From: Acidobacteriota bacterium
GTDB lineage: Bacteria > Acidobacteriota > Terriglobia > Bryobacterales > Bryobacteraceae
Length of the DNA stretch: 64,000 bases
Reading direction: 5' to 3'
Assembly (NCBI GenBank): GCA_029776225.1
Contig: JAKOTR010000053.1
Coordinates: forward strand, 310,001-374,000
Positions 18,115-26,937 of the stretch are shown here, in pieces (position 1 is the stretch's first letter; every line of letters begins with the position of its first letter). Under the pieces are notes generated by a model. It saw only the letters and a list, made by a program, of their open reading frames with translations, had not been told where the DNA came from and searched no databases. The position numbers and the translations under genes were made by a program.

Positions 18115-18191
18115 GGTGGGTGTAGCTCAGTTGGTAGAGCGTCGGATTGTGGTTCCGAATGTCGCGGGTTCGAATCCCGTCACCCACCCCA
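18115..18191 (+). tRNA. tRNA-His (anticodon GTG)
   Basis: 77-base cloverleaf including the extra G(-1) at 18115 that is diagnostic of tRNA-His. Acceptor stem GTGGGTG (18116-18122) pairs with CACCCAC (18181-18187), the discriminator C pairs with G(-1), and CCA is encoded (18189-18191). D arm GCTC/GAGC, anticodon stem TCGGA/TCCGA, anticodon GTG at 18149-18151, and T loop GGTTCGAATCC are all canonical. Confidence 0.98.
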
Positions 18192-18195
18192 CCGC

Positions 18196-18221
18196 AAGCC
18201 TGTTGTGTACATTGGCTTTTT
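18196..18221 (+). terminator. Weak terminator-like hairpin after tRNA-His
   Basis: AAGCC (18196-18200) and GGCTT (18214-18218) can pair around a 13-base loop and run into five T residues (18217-18221). The stem is only 5 bp, so this is a weak candidate for the tRNA 3' end. Confidence 0.3.
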
Positions 18222-18249
18222 GGTTGAGCAGGGCGGCTTTACAGCTCTA

Positions 18250-18396
18250 GGCTCTACGCCATTAATGGGGGCACCCCGCTGCTGACCGTCACCCACACAT
18301 TATCCTAACCCTCAACCGATAGTTGTTGAAATTGCGGAAGCCATAGCCTGTCTGCTGATGAGACACGCGTCTGCCCATGTGGGATAACGTGAATCA
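18250..18396 (-). mobile_element. Degenerate end of an ISL3-family insertion sequence
   Basis: GGCTCTACGCCATTAATGGG at 18250-18269 resembles the GGCTCT-starting terminal inverted repeat of ISL3-type elements. About 20 bases inward lies the tail of an ISL3-like transposase in the expected orientation. No matching opposite end is seen before the TonB-receptor terminator, so only one end survives. The remnant sits within 60 bases of the tRNA-His gene. The rest of the 450-base gap (18230-18249, 18397-18579) shows no further recognisable feature. Confidence 0.5.
18289..18393 (-). pseudogene. ISL3-type transposase, C-terminal fragment
   Basis: In one minus-strand frame 34 residues can be read to a TGA at 18289-18291. 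They contain G-Y-G-F-R-N-F-N-N-Y-R-L-R-V, which is the conserved C-terminal block of ISL3/IS204/IS1001/IS1165 transposases (consensus Y-G-F-R-N-F-x-N-Y-R-L-R). A stop codon precedes the fragment at 18394-18396 and no catalytic part is present, so it is a dead remnant. Confidence 0.5.
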
Positions 18397-18579
18397 GCCT
18401 GCTTACCGGACCGGATGGCCTTCCGGGTCCGTTTTCGATGCGGCCCGCCAGGTAGGCGGCGAAGGAGGCTCAGATAATCGGCGGGCTTCTGGCGGCGCCA
18501 TTTCTTCGCGGCGTGGAGAAAAGGCCAAGCCCGGCAGGATGGAAGAAACGTGAGGCAGGAAGGCGGGACAGGACATCAC

Positions 18580-18623
18580 AAAAAAACCGGGGGCAGGCCG
18601 AAGAAACACGGCCTGCCCGCCGG
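18580..18623 (-). terminator. Strong rho-independent terminator of the TonB-receptor gene
   Basis: Perfect 10-bp stem GGGCAGGCCG (18591-18600) / CGGCCTGCCC (18609-18618) with an 8-base loop. CCGG/CCGG (18587-18590, 18620-18623) extends it across one bulged base. Read on the minus strand it is followed directly by seven T residues (A-run 18580-18586). It lies 20 bases downstream of the receptor stop codon. Confidence 0.93.
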
Positions 18624-18643
18624 ATCACCGGGTCAGAACCGGA

Positions 18644-21600
18644 TCAGAAGAGAATGCGCAGGCCCAGCTGCACTATGCGTGGTTCCCTAGCGCTTGTCAC
18701 CTGACCGAATCTCGAGGTCGAGGAGTCGGTGTACCAGGTGTCAATGGATGCCCATTGCGAATGGTTGAATGCATTGAAGAGTTCCGCGCGGAACTCGAAT
18801 TTCAGCCTTTCCCTGGCCTCAAAGGTCTTCCCAAACGAAATGTCCCAGTTGTTGATGCCGGGACCGCGGAGTATGCCAACGCCCGCGTTGCCTTTCACAT
18901 CCTGCGGCGGGGCCGAGAACACGGCGGTGTTGAAGAACCGCCCGGGCGTCCGTTCCCCGCGCGGGAGGTTCGGGTTTCCGGAAACGTTAGGCATATTGGG
19001 CTCCCAGTCGCGCGCGCTGGTTACGCCGTTGTAGACAGTCAGGGCATCGCCCGATTCGAAGGTCGTGATCGCGTTGACGTTCCAGCCCCAGAGGAGCGTT
19101 TTGGCCACTCTGCCCATCGAGGCGCCCCAGGGCGTCTGGAAACTCAGCGCCGTGACGAACCGGTGTGGATGCGAGAACTGCGCTTCACCCCGGCCAAGAC
19201 GGCGGTTCCAGTGCCAGTACGAGGTGTCGAAGCCGAAAGCCTCGGCCGCGAACGGCGACCGGTCGGCTACGGTCTTGGAGAAGGTGTAGTGGCTTATGAG
19301 CTGAAGGTTTTCGGCCAGCCTGCCCTCGAGCTTGATCGTCGCGCTGTTGTAGAAGGAGTTCAACCCATGGCGAATGACATTGACGTCTCCGAAGCGCCCG
19401 GTGTTGTTGGGACGCGCCTGATTATAGGCGTCCTCAGAGGGCCAGCCGGTGCGGTATTCCGGAGCGTTGATGTTCCAGTAATACGGCAGTTTCACGCCTC
19501 TGCCGCCCAGGTACGACGCGCTCAGCACGACGCCCTGGTTCAGGCTCTTCTGAATCTCCAGCATGTACCGCTGATAATAGGGAACCGTTCCCGATTTCTT
19601 ATCGCTGAACATAATGTCGGCCGGGTAATCGAAAATGCCCCGGCCCGGTCCGCTGCTGATGGGATAGCGTCCCACCTCGACTTCAGCCGGCTGGGGGAAG
19701 ATATCCGAGAACGTCAGATACGGGATGTCGTCGTGAATGCCGTAGCGGGCATTGTCGTAGTAGTCGCCGACAAATCCGGGAACGGAGCCGTATGCGCTAT
19801 CCATTCTGCTGCCGACCAGCGAGATGCCGGCCTGGTAGAAAATGCCGTAGCTGGCTCTGGCAACCAGGTCTTCACGCAGGCGGTAAGCGAGGCTGACCCG
19901 GGGCGCGAAGTTGTTCTTGTCCGCCGGCACATAGTGCAGCGGCACGCCGTCCGCCCTTCCGGGAATGGCCAGCTCCCATCCCGGCACGCTGGTATCAACG
20001 ATCGCCGAGCCGTACCGGGTCGGAGAGTAAAGCGGAATTGAGAGATCGTACCGCAAGCCAAGGCTCAGCGTCAGCCTCGGCGTGACCTGCCATCTGTCTT
20101 CCGCAAAGAAGCCCCAGTAGGGAAAGGCAAAGTTCAGATCGGGCGAGCCGCCGACGAAGCGGTACCGCTGGCTGATTGACGTCGGCAAGCCGAGCAGAAA
20201 CGATGCCATCGCGTCCCCGCCGCGGCTCTGATCGACGCTGCCGGCGCGGGTGAAACGATTGTTGAATCTTACCGCACGGACGTATACCCAGTCGGCCTGC
20301 TTCTTGTTGAAGAAGTTGAAACCGAACTTCATTGAATGGCTGCCCTTGATCCAGCTCACGTTGTCGGAGAACTGGAGCGTCGGGTTGGATGACATGAACA
20401 CTTCTTCGTGTCCGATGGTCGGCCAGGAACGGCCGCTGAGATAGATTGCGTGGTATCCAAAGTCCTTGCCGGGCTCTCCCAGGTTTTTGAAGAACTTGTT
20501 CCTCAGGGTGTCCGCCTTGCTCATATAGGAGCGAACGTCCCCGTCAACGTTGTACATGGTGCCTTTTCCAGTGGCGAAGACGAACTCGTTGGTCAACGAG
20601 GGAGTGAAAATACGCGCGTAGTTTACAGTCACCAGGTACGATCTGTCTTCAACGCTGGCTGCCAGCTCGGGAATCAGCCCACCGCTGTTGAGGTCGAGGC
20701 CCTTGGACCGCGAAACGTTGACGTAAACGTTGTCGTTATCGCTCAGGCGATAGTCGAACCGCATGTCCAAGCGGTAATTGTCCTGCCCGCCAGCGGCGAA
20801 AGTACGGTAGTTCCTGAGATCGCTCGGGTCAAACGGGTTGGAGTATCCGTTCGGCATGGGGAACATGGCAAGCATCGCCTTCGCGTCGGGGTGTATCGGC
20901 GCGGCGATGTTGCGCAGATCGTTATTCGGAATCGGCTGGCGGATGCTCTGCCCGTTTTCATCGATCACGGTCGAGAAAGGATCCCACAGCACGTAGTTCG
21001 GATCGCCGGGGAAACGAGTCAGGTAAGCGCTGAAATCTCCCTGCCGCTCGGCTTCGGTCGGCACCCGGTACAGCGCGCTGGCGCCGCCGCGGCGCTCGAT
21101 CGTGCCTTCATAGTTCACGAAGAAAAACGCCCTGTCGCGCCCGTCATACAGCTTCGGAACCACGACCGGACCGCTGAAGTTTGCGCCGTACTGGTTGCGC
21201 TGGAGTACGCTCTTCTTCTGGCCCGGCGCCGCAGTCAGCTTGGAGAACGCATTCCACGCGTTCAGCCCGCTGTTCTGGAAGTAGTCAAACAGCGTGCCGT
21301 GGAACTGGTTCCCGCCGCCGCGCGTCTGCACCTGGACCGTCGAGATGTCGCGCCCGTTAGCGGCCGAAAAGCCGGCCACGTCAACTTTCACTTCCGCAAC
21401 GGCCTCCATCGACGGCGCGTAGCTGACCCCTCCAACCCAGTTGTCGTTGATGTTCACGCCGTTCATGTAAAAGCCGTTGTCGCCGCCGCCGCCGGCGACG
21501 ACGTTGGCCCCGCCGATCAGGTGGTGCCCGCCGACCGACCACGTCCCGGCGTTATTGCCGCGCGGGTAAGCGGTGAGGTTCGGGCTCAAGGCCGCGAAAC

Positions 21601-22066
21601 TGGTGAAGTTCCGGCCTTTCACCGGCAGCGCTTCCACCAGGGAGCGCTGGATCGTCTGGCCGATTTGATTCTGTTCGGTCTGCAACGCCGACGCTGTTGA
21701 ACTGACCTCGACTACTTGCGTGACGTCGCCGAGCTCAAGTTTAAGATCGACGCGCACGGTCTGCTGGGCCGTGACTTCCAACACAGCGGAGACGGCCCTG
21801 CGGAAGCCGGACGGCTCCACGCTGACCTGATAGCGCCCCGGATTCACGTTGGAGAACAGGTATAGACCCGCCTCGTTGGTTTGAGTCGTGAAGGTCTGAT
21901 TCCGATCGAGATCGGTCAGGGTCACGGTGACATTCGGAATAATCGAGTCGGACGGGTCCGTGATCAGCCCGGTGATGTTGCTGCGCAGCGTGAACTGCGC
22001 CCAGGCGGCGGATGCCATCAGACTGGCCGCAAGCACAAGGCCAACGGCGCTTAATTTTCTAGGCAT
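18644..22066 (-). CDS. TonB-dependent receptor with carboxypeptidase-regulatory-like N-domain (Oar-like)
   Basis: 1140 residues from the ATG at 22066, preceded by AGGAGG; the longer frame to 22102 lacks a ribosome site. Signal peptide cleaved after A-W-A (about residue 23). A CarboxypepD_reg-like beta-sandwich follows (about 28-110; L-T-D-L-D-R-N-Q-T-F-T-T-Q-T-N-E-A-G-x-Y). Next is the plug (about 130-260, with V-E-A-L-P-V-K-G-R-N-F-T and a G-G-G-G loop) and a large outer-membrane barrel ending in R-I-L-F with the terminal Phe. This acidobacterial/Oar class imports oligosaccharides or large organics with TonB energy; the ligand is unknown. It is divergent from the ADP-ribosylglycohydrolase operon, each with its own promoter, which suggests a shared substrate. 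Confidence 0.92.
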   Translation of the reverse strand: MPRKLSAVGLVLAASLMASAAWAQFTLRSNITGLITDPSDSIIPNVTVTLTDLDRNQTFTTQTNEAGLYLFSNVNPGRYQVSVEPSGFRRAVSAVLEVTAQQTVRVDLKLELGDVTQVVEVSSTASALQTEQNQIGQTIQRSLVEALPVKGRNFTSFAALSPNLTAYPRGNNAGTWSVGGHHLIGGANVVAGGGGDNGFYMNGVNINDNWVGGVSYAPSMEAVAEVKVDVAGFSAANGRDISTVQVQTRGGGNQFHGTLFDYFQNSGLNAWNAFSKLTAAPGQKKSVLQRNQYGANFSGPVVVPKLYDGRDRAFFFVNYEGTIERRGGASALYRVPTEAERQGDFSAYLTRFPGDPNYVLWDPFSTVIDENGQSIRQPIPNNDLRNIAAPIHPDAKAMLAMFPMPNGYSNPFDPSDLRNYRTFAAGGQDNYRLDMRFDYRLSDNDNVYVNVSRSKGLDLNSGGLIPELAASVEDRSYLVTVNYARIFTPSLTNEFVFATGKGTMYNVDGDVRSYMSKADTLRNKFFKNLGEPGKDFGYHAIYLSGRSWPTIGHEEVFMSSNPTLQFSDNVSWIKGSHSMKFGFNFFNKKQADWVYVRAVRFNNRFTRAGSVDQSRGGDAMASFLLGLPTSISQRYRFVGGSPDLNFAFPYWGFFAEDRWQVTPRLTLSLGLRYDLSIPLYSPTRYGSAIVDTSVPGWELAIPGRADGVPLHYVPADKNNFAPRVSLAYRLREDLVARASYGIFYQAGISLVGSRMDSAYGSVPGFVGDYYDNARYGIHDDIPYLTFSDIFPQPAEVEVGRYPISSGPGRGIFDYPADIMFSDKKSGTVPYYQRYMLEIQKSLNQGVVLSASYLGGRGVKLPYYWNINAPEYRTGWPSEDAYNQARPNNTGRFGDVNVIRHGLNSFYNSATIKLEGRLAENLQLISHYTFSKTVADRSPFAAEAFGFDTSYWHWNRRLGRGEAQFSHPHRFVTALSFQTPWGASMGRVAKTLLWGWNVNAITTFESGDALTVYNGVTSARDWEPNMPNVSGNPNLPRGERTPGRFFNTAVFSAPPQDVKGNAGVGILRGPGINNWDISFGKTFEARERLKFEFRAELFNAFNHSQWASIDTWYTDSSTSRFGQVTSAREPRIVQLGLRILF

Positions 22067-22102
22067 TGATACCTCCTGAAACGGTTCATCTCTCAAGCGC
22101 AA

Positions 22103-22131
22103 GGTATATCACACGAATCAGACACCGTCAA
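22103..22131 (-). promoter_or_regulatory. Sigma70-type promoter of the TonB receptor
   Basis: On the minus strand TTGACG (22131-22126), a 17-base spacer and TATACC (22108-22103). Transcription would start near 22096, giving a leader of about 30 bases with AGGAGG before the ATG at 22066. Confidence 0.65.
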
Positions 22132-22222
22132 GGCAGAGTAGAACCTCGGGTTTCGTGGCCGAATCCTGCAAAAAAAGTAAGCTGCAGGGGTCAAAACCAA
22201 TGCTTGCATCCGCATCCGGCTC

Positions 22223-22251
22223 TTGACACCACCGGCGGGCGGTGACAGTAT
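22223..22251 (+). promoter_or_regulatory. Sigma70-type promoter of the first ADP-ribosylglycohydrolase operon
   Basis: TTGACA (22223-22228), 17-base spacer, CAGTAT (22246-22251). Predicted start near 22258; the gene follows at 22308 with AAGGAG at 22291-22296. The -35 is a perfect consensus. Confidence 0.7.
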
Positions 22252-22277
22252 GGTTCGGACAGGATCTGAACCGATCC
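22252..22277. promoter_or_regulatory. Overlapping inverted repeats at the transcription start (candidate operator)
   Basis: GGTTC (22252-22256) pairs with GAACC (22268-22272), and GGATC (22262-22266) with GATCC (22273-22277). The two interleaved inverted repeats sit immediately after the -10 element, where a repressor such as the nearby LacI protein would block initiation. A related sequence, GGTTCTGACAG, occurs at 27037-27047 before the second operon. Confidence 0.35.
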
Positions 22278-22307
22278 AACAATTTCATCTAAGGAGCACT
22301 GACTCAG

Positions 22308-23888
22308 ATGGCCCGCAAGAAGATCTACCTCGCCGCCGTTCTGGCCGCCGCCGTTCTGGTTCTGGCTTATTTCCTCGCCGCGCAGAGACCAAAGGATACC
22401 CAGAGTATTTCGCTCGCCGAGCTAAGAGACAAGATCGCCGGAGGCTGGGCCGGCCAGATGATCGGCGTCAGCTACGGCGCGCCGACCGAGTTCCGCTACC
22501 TCAACCAAATTATTCCCGAAGACCAGCTACCCGAATGGAACCCGCAACGAGTGCGCAATGCAATCCGCCAGGACGACCTCTACGTCGAGATGACTTTCGC
22601 CAAGGTGCTTGACGAGAAGGGTCTGGACGCCACAACCGAAGACTTCGGGGCCATGTTTCGCGATAGCAAGTACGCGCTGTGGCACGCCAACCTGGCTGCC
22701 AGGCGCGCCCTCAAGCGGGGCGTTCCCGCCACACTCTCCGGAACGCCGAAGTACAACATTCATGCCAACGATATTGACTTCCAGATCGAAGCCGACTTCA
22801 TCGGCCTGATGAGCCCCGGCCTCTTCCAGGCTTCCAACGACCTCGCCCTGAGAGTCGGACGCGTCATGAATTACGGCGACGGAATCTACGGCGGGGTTTT
22901 CGTATCGTGCATGTACGCCGCGGCGTTTTTCGAAAAAGACCCGCGGAAAATCGTCGAGACCGGACTGGCCTGCTTGCCGGCAGAAAGCCCATATGCGCAG
23001 CTAATCACCGATGTCCTCGCCTGGTCGAAGCAGACATCCGACTGGATCGAGGTATGGAACCGCATCGAGGAGAAATGGAACAAGCGCGAGCCCTGCCCGG
23101 AGGGAGCCATGCAGCCGTTCAACATCGACGCCAAGCTCAACGGCGCCTACATTGCGCTTGGCCTTCTGTACGGCGACTCCGACATGGGTAAGACAATCAA
23201 AATCAGCACGCGCTGCGGCCAGGACTCCGACTGCAACCCGTCCAGCGCAGCCGGAATACTCGGCGTCGTTCTGGGCTATAACAATATCCCCGACGAGTGG
23301 AAATCGGGTATCGCCGCGGTCGCCGACGAGAAATTCCGGTACACGGATTATTCGTTCAATTCCATCATCGAGAGCACGGTGAAGCGCGCCGTCGCCATGG
23401 TGGAGCGCGCGGGAGGCCGCGTCGAGGGCGACACTCTGATCGTCAGGACACAACCTGCCACACCCGTGCCGCTCGAAATTTGGGATGATTACGGTTCACC
23501 GGTCGAGCAAATCGACACCGGCGACCCGCGCTGGACATGGAAGGGCAAGTGGACCACGAGCACCGTCAAGGCGCGGCGGACCTTTGAGCGAAAGGTGAGC
23601 GGTGAAAAAGGCGCCGAGGTCTCCATCACCTTCGAGGGCACGGGAGCTGTCTTGGTCGGCCCGTATCTGCCCACCGGAGGCAAGGCCGACGTGTATCTCG
23701 ACGGGAAGCTCGACCGGACCGTGGACGTGTACCCGGACGAGGAAACTACCCGGAACGGGGAGAGCGTGTGGCACGCGTTTGGCCTCGAAGATACGAAACA
23801 CACGGTGCGCCTGGTGGTCCGGGGCGAGCCGTACCCCGGTTCCAAGGGCGCCGACATCGGAATCGATAGCTTGATTGTGTTCCGCTAG
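22308..23888 (+). CDS. Exported ADP-ribosylglycohydrolase-fold protein with C-terminal carbohydrate-binding-like domain
   Basis: 526 residues. The N-terminal hydrophobic segment (about 5-25) is an uncleaved anchor or signal peptide. Residues about 36-360 carry the ADP-ribosylglycohydrolase family pattern: G-G-W-A-G-Q-M-I-G-V-S-Y-G-A-P-T-E-F, an acidic metal-site segment R-Q-D-D-L-Y-V-E-M, G-D-G-I-Y-G-G-V-F-V, and C-G-Q-D-S-D-C-N-P-S-S in place of the usual G-G-D-T-D-T-N. The last about 130 residues are beta-rich with the look of a carbohydrate-binding module (V-Y-L-D-G-K-L-D-R-T-V-D-V-Y). The family cleaves N- or O-ribosidic bonds with two Mg ions; an export signal is not normal for the cytoplasmic de-ADP-ribosylating enzymes. 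First gene of an operon with ribokinase and a permease. Confidence 0.85.
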   Translation: MARKKIYLAAVLAAAVLVLAYFLAAQRPKDTQSISLAELRDKIAGGWAGQMIGVSYGAPTEFRYLNQIIPEDQLPEWNPQRVRNAIRQDDLYVEMTFAKVLDEKGLDATTEDFGAMFRDSKYALWHANLAARRALKRGVPATLSGTPKYNIHANDIDFQIEADFIGLMSPGLFQASNDLALRVGRVMNYGDGIYGGVFVSCMYAAAFFEKDPRKIVETGLACLPAESPYAQLITDVLAWSKQTSDWIEVWNRIEEKWNKREPCPEGAMQPFNIDAKLNGAYIALGLLYGDSDMGKTIKISTRCGQDSDCNPSSAAGILGVVLGYNNIPDEWKSGIAAVADEKFRYTDYSFNSIIESTVKRAVAMVERAGGRVEGDTLIVRTQPATPVPLEIWDDYGSPVEQIDTGDPRWTWKGKWTTSTVKARRTFERKVSGEKGAEVSITFEGTGAVLVGPYLPTGGKADVYLDGKLDRTVDVYPDEETTRNGESVWHAFGLEDTKHTVRLVVRGEPYPGSKGADIGIDSLIVFR

Positions 23889-23898
23889 AGCTGAGACT

Positions 23899-24849
23899 AT
23901 GACACACCGAAACATAATCGTCCTTGGCAGCGCGAATATGGATTTGGTGCTGCCGCTCCCGCGCCTCCCGCGAGAAGGAGAGACGCTGACCGGCGGCGAT
24001 CTTGCCTTGCACCCCGGAGGAAAGGGGGCCAACCAGGCGTGCGCCGCCGCCAAACTGGGGGGCAAAGCGGTGATGATCGCCCAGGTTGGCAGCGATCCCT
24101 TCGCCGCGAAGCTGATCGAGAGCCTGGCCGCGAACGGTGTCGACACCTCCCGCATCGGAGTCTCCGCGCGCCCAACCGGCTGCGCGTCGATTTACGTGCT
24201 GCCGGATGGGGAGAACTCGATCGTGATCTCCCCGGGCGCAAACGCAACGCTGGACGTTGACATTGCGCTCTCCAAGCTGGACTCGCTCCAGAGCGGCGAT
24301 CTGCTGCTCTGCCAGCTCGAGATTCCGTTGCCGACGGTAGCGGCTGCGCTCTCGAAGGCGCGCGCCGCCGGGGCGACCACCATCCTCGACCCGGCGCCGG
24401 CACAATCTCTTTCGCGTGATGTGCTCTCCAGCGTCGATTTCCTCACGCCGAATCAGACCGAGGCGGCGGCACTGCTGGGCCGTCCCGGTTGCGAGCCACG
24501 CGGATTCGAGGATGCCGCTGAAGTAGCGCGTGAACTGCTGTCCCTGGGGCCGAAAACCGTCGTGGTGAAGCTCGGAAGCCTCGGCTGTCTCATCGCGAAT
24601 GCGAATATGTGCGAGTCCGTGCCCGCGTTCCCGGTGACGGCTGTCGACAGCACGGCGGCGGGCGACGTTTTTAACGCCGGTTTCGCCGTCGCGCTCGCAG
24701 AGGGAAAGGGTTTGGTGGATGCGGCCGTCTTTGCCAGCGCCGCGGCGGCGATTTCGGTCACGCGTCCGGGAGCGCAAAGTTCCGTTCCTAGCAGGAATGA
24801 GGTCGAGGCATTTTTGAAGCAGAAGACCGGGCCCGCGGCGGCCCGGTAA
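23899..24849 (+). CDS. rbsK: Ribokinase (PfkB family)
   Basis: 316 residues from the ATG at 23899, 10 bases after the preceding stop. PfkB signatures: N-terminal H-P-G-G-K-G-A-N-Q-A (38-47), the substrate-specificity G-S-A-N-M-D near residue 10-15, and the C-terminal anion-hole/catalytic D-S-T-A-A-G-D-V-F-N-A-G with the base Asp. The canonical T-G-A-G-D is T-A-A-G-D here, a mild variant. It phosphorylates D-ribose to ribose-5-phosphate. The context (ribosyl-hydrolase-like enzyme before, permease after) fits ribose salvage. Confidence 0.9.
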   Translation: MTHRNIIVLGSANMDLVLPLPRLPREGETLTGGDLALHPGGKGANQACAAAKLGGKAVMIAQVGSDPFAAKLIESLAANGVDTSRIGVSARPTGCASIYVLPDGENSIVISPGANATLDVDIALSKLDSLQSGDLLLCQLEIPLPTVAAALSKARAAGATTILDPAPAQSLSRDVLSSVDFLTPNQTEAAALLGRPGCEPRGFEDAAEVARELLSLGPKTVVVKLGSLGCLIANANMCESVPAFPVTAVDSTAAGDVFNAGFAVALAEGKGLVDAAVFASAAAAISVTRPGAQSSVPSRNEVEAFLKQKTGPAAAR

Positions 24850-24861
24850 GGAGCCATTTGT

Positions 24862-25857
24862 ATGTTTGTCGTCGAGAATCTTGGACTCGCCATTTTTTTC
24901 TGCGTCATCACCATGCTCGGCTGGGGATCGTGGGCCAACACCCAGAAACTCGCCGGGAAGGATAAATGGCAGTTCCCGCTTTATTACTGGGATTACGCAA
25001 TCGGCGTGTTCGCGCTCAGCCTCGTGCTGATGTTCACTCTTGGGAGTTTTGGCGACGCGGGGATGCCCGCGCTGGCGAACCTCGGCCAGGCCGATGCAGG
25101 GCCGCTTTGGCGGGCGGTCTTCAGCGGCGTGCTGTTCAATATTTCCAACATCCTGCTGGTGGTGGCGATTGACGCCGCCGGGATGTCGGTTGCATTTCCA
25201 GTCGGTGTCGGTCTCGCGCTCGTCATCGGTACGGTAGCGAGCTATTTGCAGGCGCCGAAAGGGAGCGCAGTACTTTTGTTCGCCGGCGTTGCCCTTGTCG
25301 TTTCGGCGATGGTGGTTTCCGCGCTCGCCTACAGCAAGCTGCCGAGGCAGTCCGGAGGCGGCTGGGCGCGCGGCGTGATGTTTGCCGTAGTCGCCGGCTG
25401 CCTGATGGGGTTCTTTTATCCTCAGCTTGCGAAGGCAATCTCACCGAGCCTCGACGCCGGAGTGATCGAACCGGGGTATCTGACGCCCTATACGGCGCTG
25501 GTGTTCTTCGCCATCGGACTGCTGGCCAGCAACTTTGTAGTGAACACCGTCTTCATGAAAGCCGGCGGACTGACTTACGGCGACTACTTCAAAGGCACCG
25601 CGAGACTGCACTCGCTGGGCTTCCTCGGCGGCTTGATCTGGATGCTCGCGCTCAGCGTGAACATCCTCGCCTCGGGCGTGGCGGGACCGGCGATTTCCTA
25701 CGCGCTCGGCCAGGGAGCAACGCTGGTGGCCGCCATCTGGGGCGTATTCATCTGGAAGGAGTTCGCCGGGGCCCCGCGAGGAACCACGCCGCTGATCGTC
25801 ATCATGTTCGCGGGATACGCCGGCGGGCTGATGCTGATCGGACTGGCTACGCTATAG
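24862..25857 (+). CDS. GRP/DMT-superfamily permease (RbsU- or ureide-permease-like)
   Basis: 331 residues with ten membrane helices of the drug/metabolite-transporter superfamily. The N-terminal segment I-T-M-L-G-W-G-S-W-A-N-T-Q-K is characteristic of the sugar-uptake (GRP/RhaT/RbsU) and ureide-permease branch. AAGGAG lies before the ATG. It sits 12 bases after ribokinase, so ribose is the likely substrate; nucleobases or ureides are the alternative, because that branch also transports them. Its stop overlaps the convergent lacI-type gene by 6 bases. Confidence 0.8.
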   Translation: MFVVENLGLAIFFCVITMLGWGSWANTQKLAGKDKWQFPLYYWDYAIGVFALSLVLMFTLGSFGDAGMPALANLGQADAGPLWRAVFSGVLFNISNILLVVAIDAAGMSVAFPVGVGLALVIGTVASYLQAPKGSAVLLFAGVALVVSAMVVSALAYSKLPRQSGGGWARGVMFAVVAGCLMGFFYPQLAKAISPSLDAGVIEPGYLTPYTALVFFAIGLLASNFVVNTVFMKAGGLTYGDYFKGTARLHSLGFLGGLIWMLALSVNILASGVAGPAISYALGQGATLVAAIWGVFIWKEFAGAPRGTTPLIVIMFAGYAGGLMLIGLATL

Positions 25858-26904
25858 CTGCGCAACGGGGTTGGGAATCGGCTGCGCGGTGTAACGCACG
25901 CCGAGAGTCGATTCCCGAACCTTCAGCTCGGGCTCGAGCACCACACTGACCGGCTTTGTGGACTTGATCTCGCCGGTGATCCGCTGGATGAGCAACTCGG
26001 CGCCGCGGTAGCCGATCTCGTACGCCGGCTGCGAGACGACCGTGAGTTGCGGGCGGAAGATGTCGGCGCCCGGCACGTCGTCGAAGACCGCGATTGCCAC
26101 ATCCTCCGGGCAGCGGAGACCCATCTCCTGAATCGCCTTGATCGCGCCCATCCCCATCAACCCGTTGGCGACGAACAGCACCGTGGGCCGGGGGTTGCCC
26201 AGGATCAAGTCCTTCGCCAGCCGGTAGCCGCTTTCGAGCCGAAAATCGCCTTCGCGCAGCAGGTCGGGGTTGAACGGGATGCCTGCCTCCGACAGCGCCT
26301 TGCGATAACCGTTCACGCGCTCCCTGGCGGTCTGCAACGCGGAGGAGCCGGAAATCATCCCGATCAGCCTGTGTCCCATCGAGAGCAGATGGCGCACGCA
26401 CATCGCCGCGCCCTTGGCGTTGTCCACCACGACGGCGTCGACCTGCAAGCCGGGCGGCAGGCGGTCCAGGCAGACCAGGGGAGTGCCCGCGTCAATCATC
26501 TGCTGCAAGTGTGCCGGCTTGCTGCTGTGGGGCGCTACGACCGCCAGCACGCCGTCAACCCGCCGGACTCGCAGCATGGCGAACACCGTCTGCTCGCGCT
26601 CCACATGGTCGTCCGTATTGAAAATGTTCAACAGGTATCCCCGCTTGACGGCCGCATCCTCCGCGCCTCGAACCATCAGCGGGAAAAAGGGATTCGTGAT
26701 ATCGGAGATCACCATCCCGAGGGTCTGGGTCTTGCGGGATTTCAGGCTGCGGGCAACATGGTTCGGCTGGTAACTAAGCTCCCGCGCGGCTCGCTCAACC
26801 CGTTCACGCAGGGCGGCGCTGACCGACACCGCTCCGCTCATGACATTGGAAACGGTGCCTACCGATACGCGAGCGCGCTTGGCGACTTCCTTGATCGTGG
26901 CCAT
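25852..26904 (-). CDS. LacI-family transcriptional regulator
   Basis: 350 residues from the ATG at 26904, which gives the standard start MATIKEVAKRARVS. DNA-binding helix-turn-helix with hinge (1-60; V-S-V-G-T-V-S-N-V-M-S, then Y-Q-P-N-H-V-A-R-S-L), followed by a periplasmic-binding-protein-like sensor domain (Q-T-L-G-M-V-I-S-D-I-T-N-P-F-F). The longer frame to 26967 would place its start inside the gene's own -35 region and is rejected. It is flanked by two sugar-utilisation operons, one convergent and one divergent. The effector is probably a pentose or a derivative. Confidence 0.92.
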   Translation of the reverse strand: MATIKEVAKRARVSVGTVSNVMSGAVSVSAALRERVERAARELSYQPNHVARSLKSRKTQTLGMVISDITNPFFPLMVRGAEDAAVKRGYLLNIFNTDDHVEREQTVFAMLRVRRVDGVLAVVAPHSSKPAHLQQMIDAGTPLVCLDRLPPGLQVDAVVVDNAKGAAMCVRHLLSMGHRLIGMISGSSALQTARERVNGYRKALSEAGIPFNPDLLREGDFRLESGYRLAKDLILGNPRPTVLFVANGLMGMGAIKAIQEMGLRCPEDVAIAVFDDVPGADIFRPQLTVVSQPAYEIGYRGAELLIQRITGEIKSTKPVSVVLEPELKVRESTLGVRYTAQPIPNPVAQL

Positions 26905-26937
26905 GTTAACAGCAGATGATGTGAAACGCGATAATAA

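Noticed and set aside
18403-18609. A 68-codon minus-strand frame after the TonB receptor
   Set aside because: It starts inside the receptor's terminator hairpin and has no ribosome site.
18115-18643. Genomic island integrated at tRNA-His
   Set aside because: No second copy of the tRNA 3' end and no integrase gene are found in the window; only an insertion-sequence remnant is present.
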